15,755 nt of DNA from Planctomycetota bacterium (GTDB lineage Bacteria; Planctomycetota; Phycisphaerae; Tepidisphaerales; Tepidisphaeraceae), in the NCBI GenBank assembly GCA_029777755.1, contig JAKORQ010000527.1:1-15755 (forward strand), in the 5' to 3' direction. Every line of letters starts with the position of its first letter. Position 1 is the first letter of the stretch. This document shows positions 13,627 to 15,755 of this stretch, piece after piece. The notes below the pieces were generated by a model. It ran no database searches, was not told where the DNA came from, and was given only the letters and a program-made list of their open reading frames with translations. The position numbers and the translations under genes are program-made.

Positions 13627-15270
13627 CTAGTGAGCGCCGGCACCGGCCGGTGCGCCAGGGTGCTTGTGCTCAAGCTGCTCGAAGAAGTCGTTGCCCTTGT
13701 CGTCCACGATGATGAACGCAGGGAAGTCGACCACCTCGATCTTGCGGATCGCTTCCATGCCCAAGTCCTCGAAGTCGACCAGCTCAACCTTCTTGATATT
13801 GTTCTGGGCGAGGATGGCTGCCGGGCCACCGATCGAGCCGAGATAGAAGCCGCCATGCTTCTTGCACGCCTCGGTCACCACCCTGGAGCGATTGCCCTTG
13901 GCAATCATCACCAGGCTGCCGCCGTGGCTCTGGAACAGGTCGACGAATCCGTCCATGCGCCCGGCCGTGGTCGGACCAAACGATCCGGAGGGCATACCCG
14001 CGGGAGTCTTGGCCGGGCCAGCGTAGTAGATCGGGTGATCCTTGAAGTACTGCGGCATCGGCTTGCCTTCATCCAGCAGCTTCTTGATGCGGGCATGGGC
14101 GGCATCGCGGGCGACGATCAGTGTGCCGGTAAGCTCCACGCGCGTCTTCACCGGGAACTTGGTGAGGATCTGCCGCACGCGATCCATGCCTATCGACAGG
14201 TCGATCTTCACCGGCGGCGCCAGCTTGGGCGCCTCGCTGGGCAGGTACTTCTCCGGGTGGAACTCAAGCTGCTCGAGGAATATGCCATCTTTAGTGATTT
14301 TGGCCTTGATGTTGCGGTCGGCCGAGCAGGAGACGCCCATCCCGATCGGACAGCTCGCGGCATGGCGCGGCAGGCGGATCACGCGCACGTCATGGGCGAT
14401 GTACTTCCCGCCGAACTGCGCGCCCACGCCACAGCGGTAGCTGGCCTCGAGGATCTTCTTCTCCATCTCGATGTCGCGGAAGGCCCGACCCTCCGGCGAA
14501 CCGGTAGTGGGAAGCGAGTCGAGATACTTGGCGGACGCGAGCTTCACCGTCTTGAGGTTCATCTCGGCGCTGGTACCGCCGATGACGATGGCCACGTGGT
14601 ACGGCGGGCAGGCGGCCGTGCCGAAGTGCATCAGCTTCTCACCGAGGAAACGCACCAGGTCCTTCTCATTGAGGATGGCCGGCGTCTCCTGGAAGAGGAA
14701 GGTCTTGTTGGCTGAGCCGCCACCCTTGGTGAGCAGCAGCAGCTCGTACTCATCCCCCGGCTCGACGTGGATATCGATCTGCGCCGGCAGGTTGTTGCCG
14801 GTGTTCTTCTCCTGGAACATGGAAAGTGGAGCGATCTGCGAGTAGCGCAGGTTCTTCTCCTGGTAGCACTCGTAGATGCCTTCCGACATCGCCTCGTACT
14901 CATCAAAATCGGTGAGTACGTGCTGCCCGCGATGGGCAACTACGATAGCCGTGCCGGTGTCCTGGCAGGTGGGAAGCTGACCGGCCGCCGCCACCACCGC
15001 GTTCTGCAGGTGCGTGTAGCAGACGAACTTATCGTTGTCGGAAGCCTCCGGGTCATTGAGCTCATTGGCAAGCTGCTGGAGATGCTCCGACCGCAGGTAG
15101 AACGAAACGTCTATCGCGGCCTGCTTGAGCAGTTGCTTGAGCCCCTCTCGCTCGATCTTCAGGTACTGTCGGCCGCCGACCTCGACAGTGCTGACATAAT
15201 CCTTCGTGAGCAGGCGATACTGGGTGTTGTCCGAACCAAGCTGGAAAATGGGTGAGTACTTAAACGCCAT
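13627..15270 (-). CDS. fumA: Fumarate hydratase, class I (iron-sulfur, single chain)
   Basis: This cytosolic [4Fe-4S] hydro-lyase interconverts fumarate and malate in the TCA cycle. The 547-residue length fits the single-chain form with fused alpha and beta parts. The three cluster cysteines align with E. coli FumA at a constant offset of three: Cys102 in PTCQDTGTA, Cys221 in GTAACPPYHVA and Cys315 in GVSCSADRN. The beta part has SGSFGPTTAGRMDGFVDLFQ near residue 430. The enzyme is oxygen-sensitive in known cases. The C-terminus ends in an Ala/Gly/Pro tail. The symbol is by family; fumB-type paralogues are indistinguishable from sequence here. No strong ribosome binding site precedes the ATG. 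It lies downstream of an M19 dipeptidase on the same strand and ends in a strong terminator. Confidence 0.95.
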   Translation of the reverse strand: MAFKYSPIFQLGSDNTQYRLLTKDYVSTVEVGGRQYLKIEREGLKQLLKQAAIDVSFYLRSEHLQQLANELNDPEASDNDKFVCYTHLQNAVVAAAGQLPTCQDTGTAIVVAHRGQHVLTDFDEYEAMSEGIYECYQEKNLRYSQIAPLSMFQEKNTGNNLPAQIDIHVEPGDEYELLLLTKGGGSANKTFLFQETPAILNEKDLVRFLGEKLMHFGTAACPPYHVAIVIGGTSAEMNLKTVKLASAKYLDSLPTTGSPEGRAFRDIEMEKKILEASYRCGVGAQFGGKYIAHDVRVIRLPRHAASCPIGMGVSCSADRNIKAKITKDGIFLEQLEFHPEKYLPSEAPKLAPPVKIDLSIGMDRVRQILTKFPVKTRVELTGTLIVARDAAHARIKKLLDEGKPMPQYFKDHPIYYAGPAKTPAGMPSGSFGPTTAGRMDGFVDLFQSHGGSLVMIAKGNRSRVVTEACKKHGGFYLGSIGGPAAILAQNNIKKVELVDFEDLGMEAIRKIEVVDFPAFIIVDDKGNDFFEQLEHKHPGAPAGAGAH

Positions 15271-15318
15271 GATCGAAGGAGTCTACGAATTAGTATTCAC
15301 TTCAACAAGCTCAGCCGC

Positions 15319-15755
15319 CTACTGGGGAAGATGGTTGCGGAAGAATCGTAGCCAGTTGCCGCCCATGAGCTTGTTCTGGTCGGCGGACATAAATCCATGC
15401 CTGGCCGCCTCGTCCGCAAGCAAATGCAGGTCGGCGATGGTGGTTATCTCCTGGGGGATCTGCTCACGTCCCAGGCCGCCATCGAAATCGGTACCAATGC
15501 CCACGTGATCTGCATCGCCGGCGATCTCACAGATATGCAGCACATGGCGCATCACATCCGCCAGCCGCGCTCGCCTGACTTCGTACTCATTTGGCGGCAG
15601 GAGAAAGCGATCGTAGAAGTTGATGCCTATCACGCCGCCGCGCTCGATGATGGCGCGGATCATCTCGTCGGAAAGCTGGCGATCGGTGGGGACGATCTTC
15701 CGGCAGTTGCTATGGCTGGCGATGATCGGGCCATCGCTCAGCTCGATGAGCTGCC
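15319..15755 (-). CDS. Membrane dipeptidase (peptidase family M19), C-terminal part
   Basis: M19 enzymes are zinc dipeptidases with a TIM-barrel fold. The frame is open from the right edge to the stop at 15319, giving 145 visible residues of a protein usually 320-400 long. Before the internal Met at 15663 the frame reads QLIELSDGPIIASHSNCRKI, which contains the SHSN zinc-ligand motif. Later HVGIGTDFDGG carries the family's active-site Asp, and LMGGNWLRFF near the end is the usual closing motif. The internal Met is therefore not the start. It is transcribed towards fumarase with a 48-bp gap. Confidence 0.92.
   Translation of the reverse strand, partial: QLIELSDGPIIASHSNCRKIVPTDRQLSDEMIRAIIERGGVIGINFYDRFLLPPNEYEVRRARLADVMRHVLHICEIAGDADHVGIGTDFDGGLGREQIPQEITTIADLHLLADEAARHGFMSADQNKLMGGNWLRFFRNHLPQ

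Noticed and set aside
13498..14715. Plus-strand open frame running from the membrane-protein end into the fumarase region
   Set aside because: It is antisense to fumarase, crosses the terminator hairpin and has no recognisable motifs.
1..15755. CRISPR array, tRNA/rRNA genes or defence island
   Set aside because: I saw no regularly spaced repeats, no tRNA cloverleaf with TTCGA-type arm in context, and no cas, restriction or toxin-antitoxin genes.

Overview
This is a GC-rich bacterial window with mostly ordinary housekeeping genes. Nearly all lie on the minus strand. The gene set is a rpsP-trmD-rplS-yraN-tatD block, a single-chain class I fumarase, an M19 dipeptidase, a GH2 enzyme and an ABC-F ATPase. 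Intergenic spaces carry several kinds of dispersed repeat. Together with a ribosomal block lacking rimM, this suggests a Planctomycetota-like or neighbouring lineage. That placement is an inference and weak; no rRNA gene is present to settle it.

Layout from left to right. An IS256-family insertion sequence runs off the left edge, and its transposase-proximal terminal repeat ends near 1318. About 460 bp of intergenic DNA follows, holding two copies of a hairpin repeat and a short tandem repeat. Next come a Uup-type ABC-F gene (minus), an internally deleted DUF1848 remnant (minus), and a two-helix membrane protein of unknown function with an L7/L12-like C-terminal motif (plus). A third copy of the hairpin repeat then sits between convergent genes.

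Reading leftward from 8563, the minus strand carries osmC, then rpsP behind a good sigma-70-like promoter, then trmD, rplS, yraN and tatD, closely packed. A long inverted repeat sits between rpsP and trmD and includes the trmD start codon. From 8657 to 13562 there are an ankyrin-repeat gene broken by a one-base frameshift, a glycoside hydrolase family 2 gene that contains a perfect 16-bp parS-like palindrome, an EamA transporter just upstream of it, and a divergent small membrane protein (plus) whose transcript may be leaderless. A strong terminator separates that gene from fumarase, and an M19 dipeptidase runs off the right edge.

The main functional unit is the ribosome/tRNA-modification block. 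The EamA and GH2 genes may form a small uptake and hydrolysis unit. I found no CRISPR array, defence island or clear new multi-gene system. The most notable signals are the parS-like site inside a coding region, the hairpin repeat family, the repeat at the trmD start, and the DUF1848 deletion remnant.
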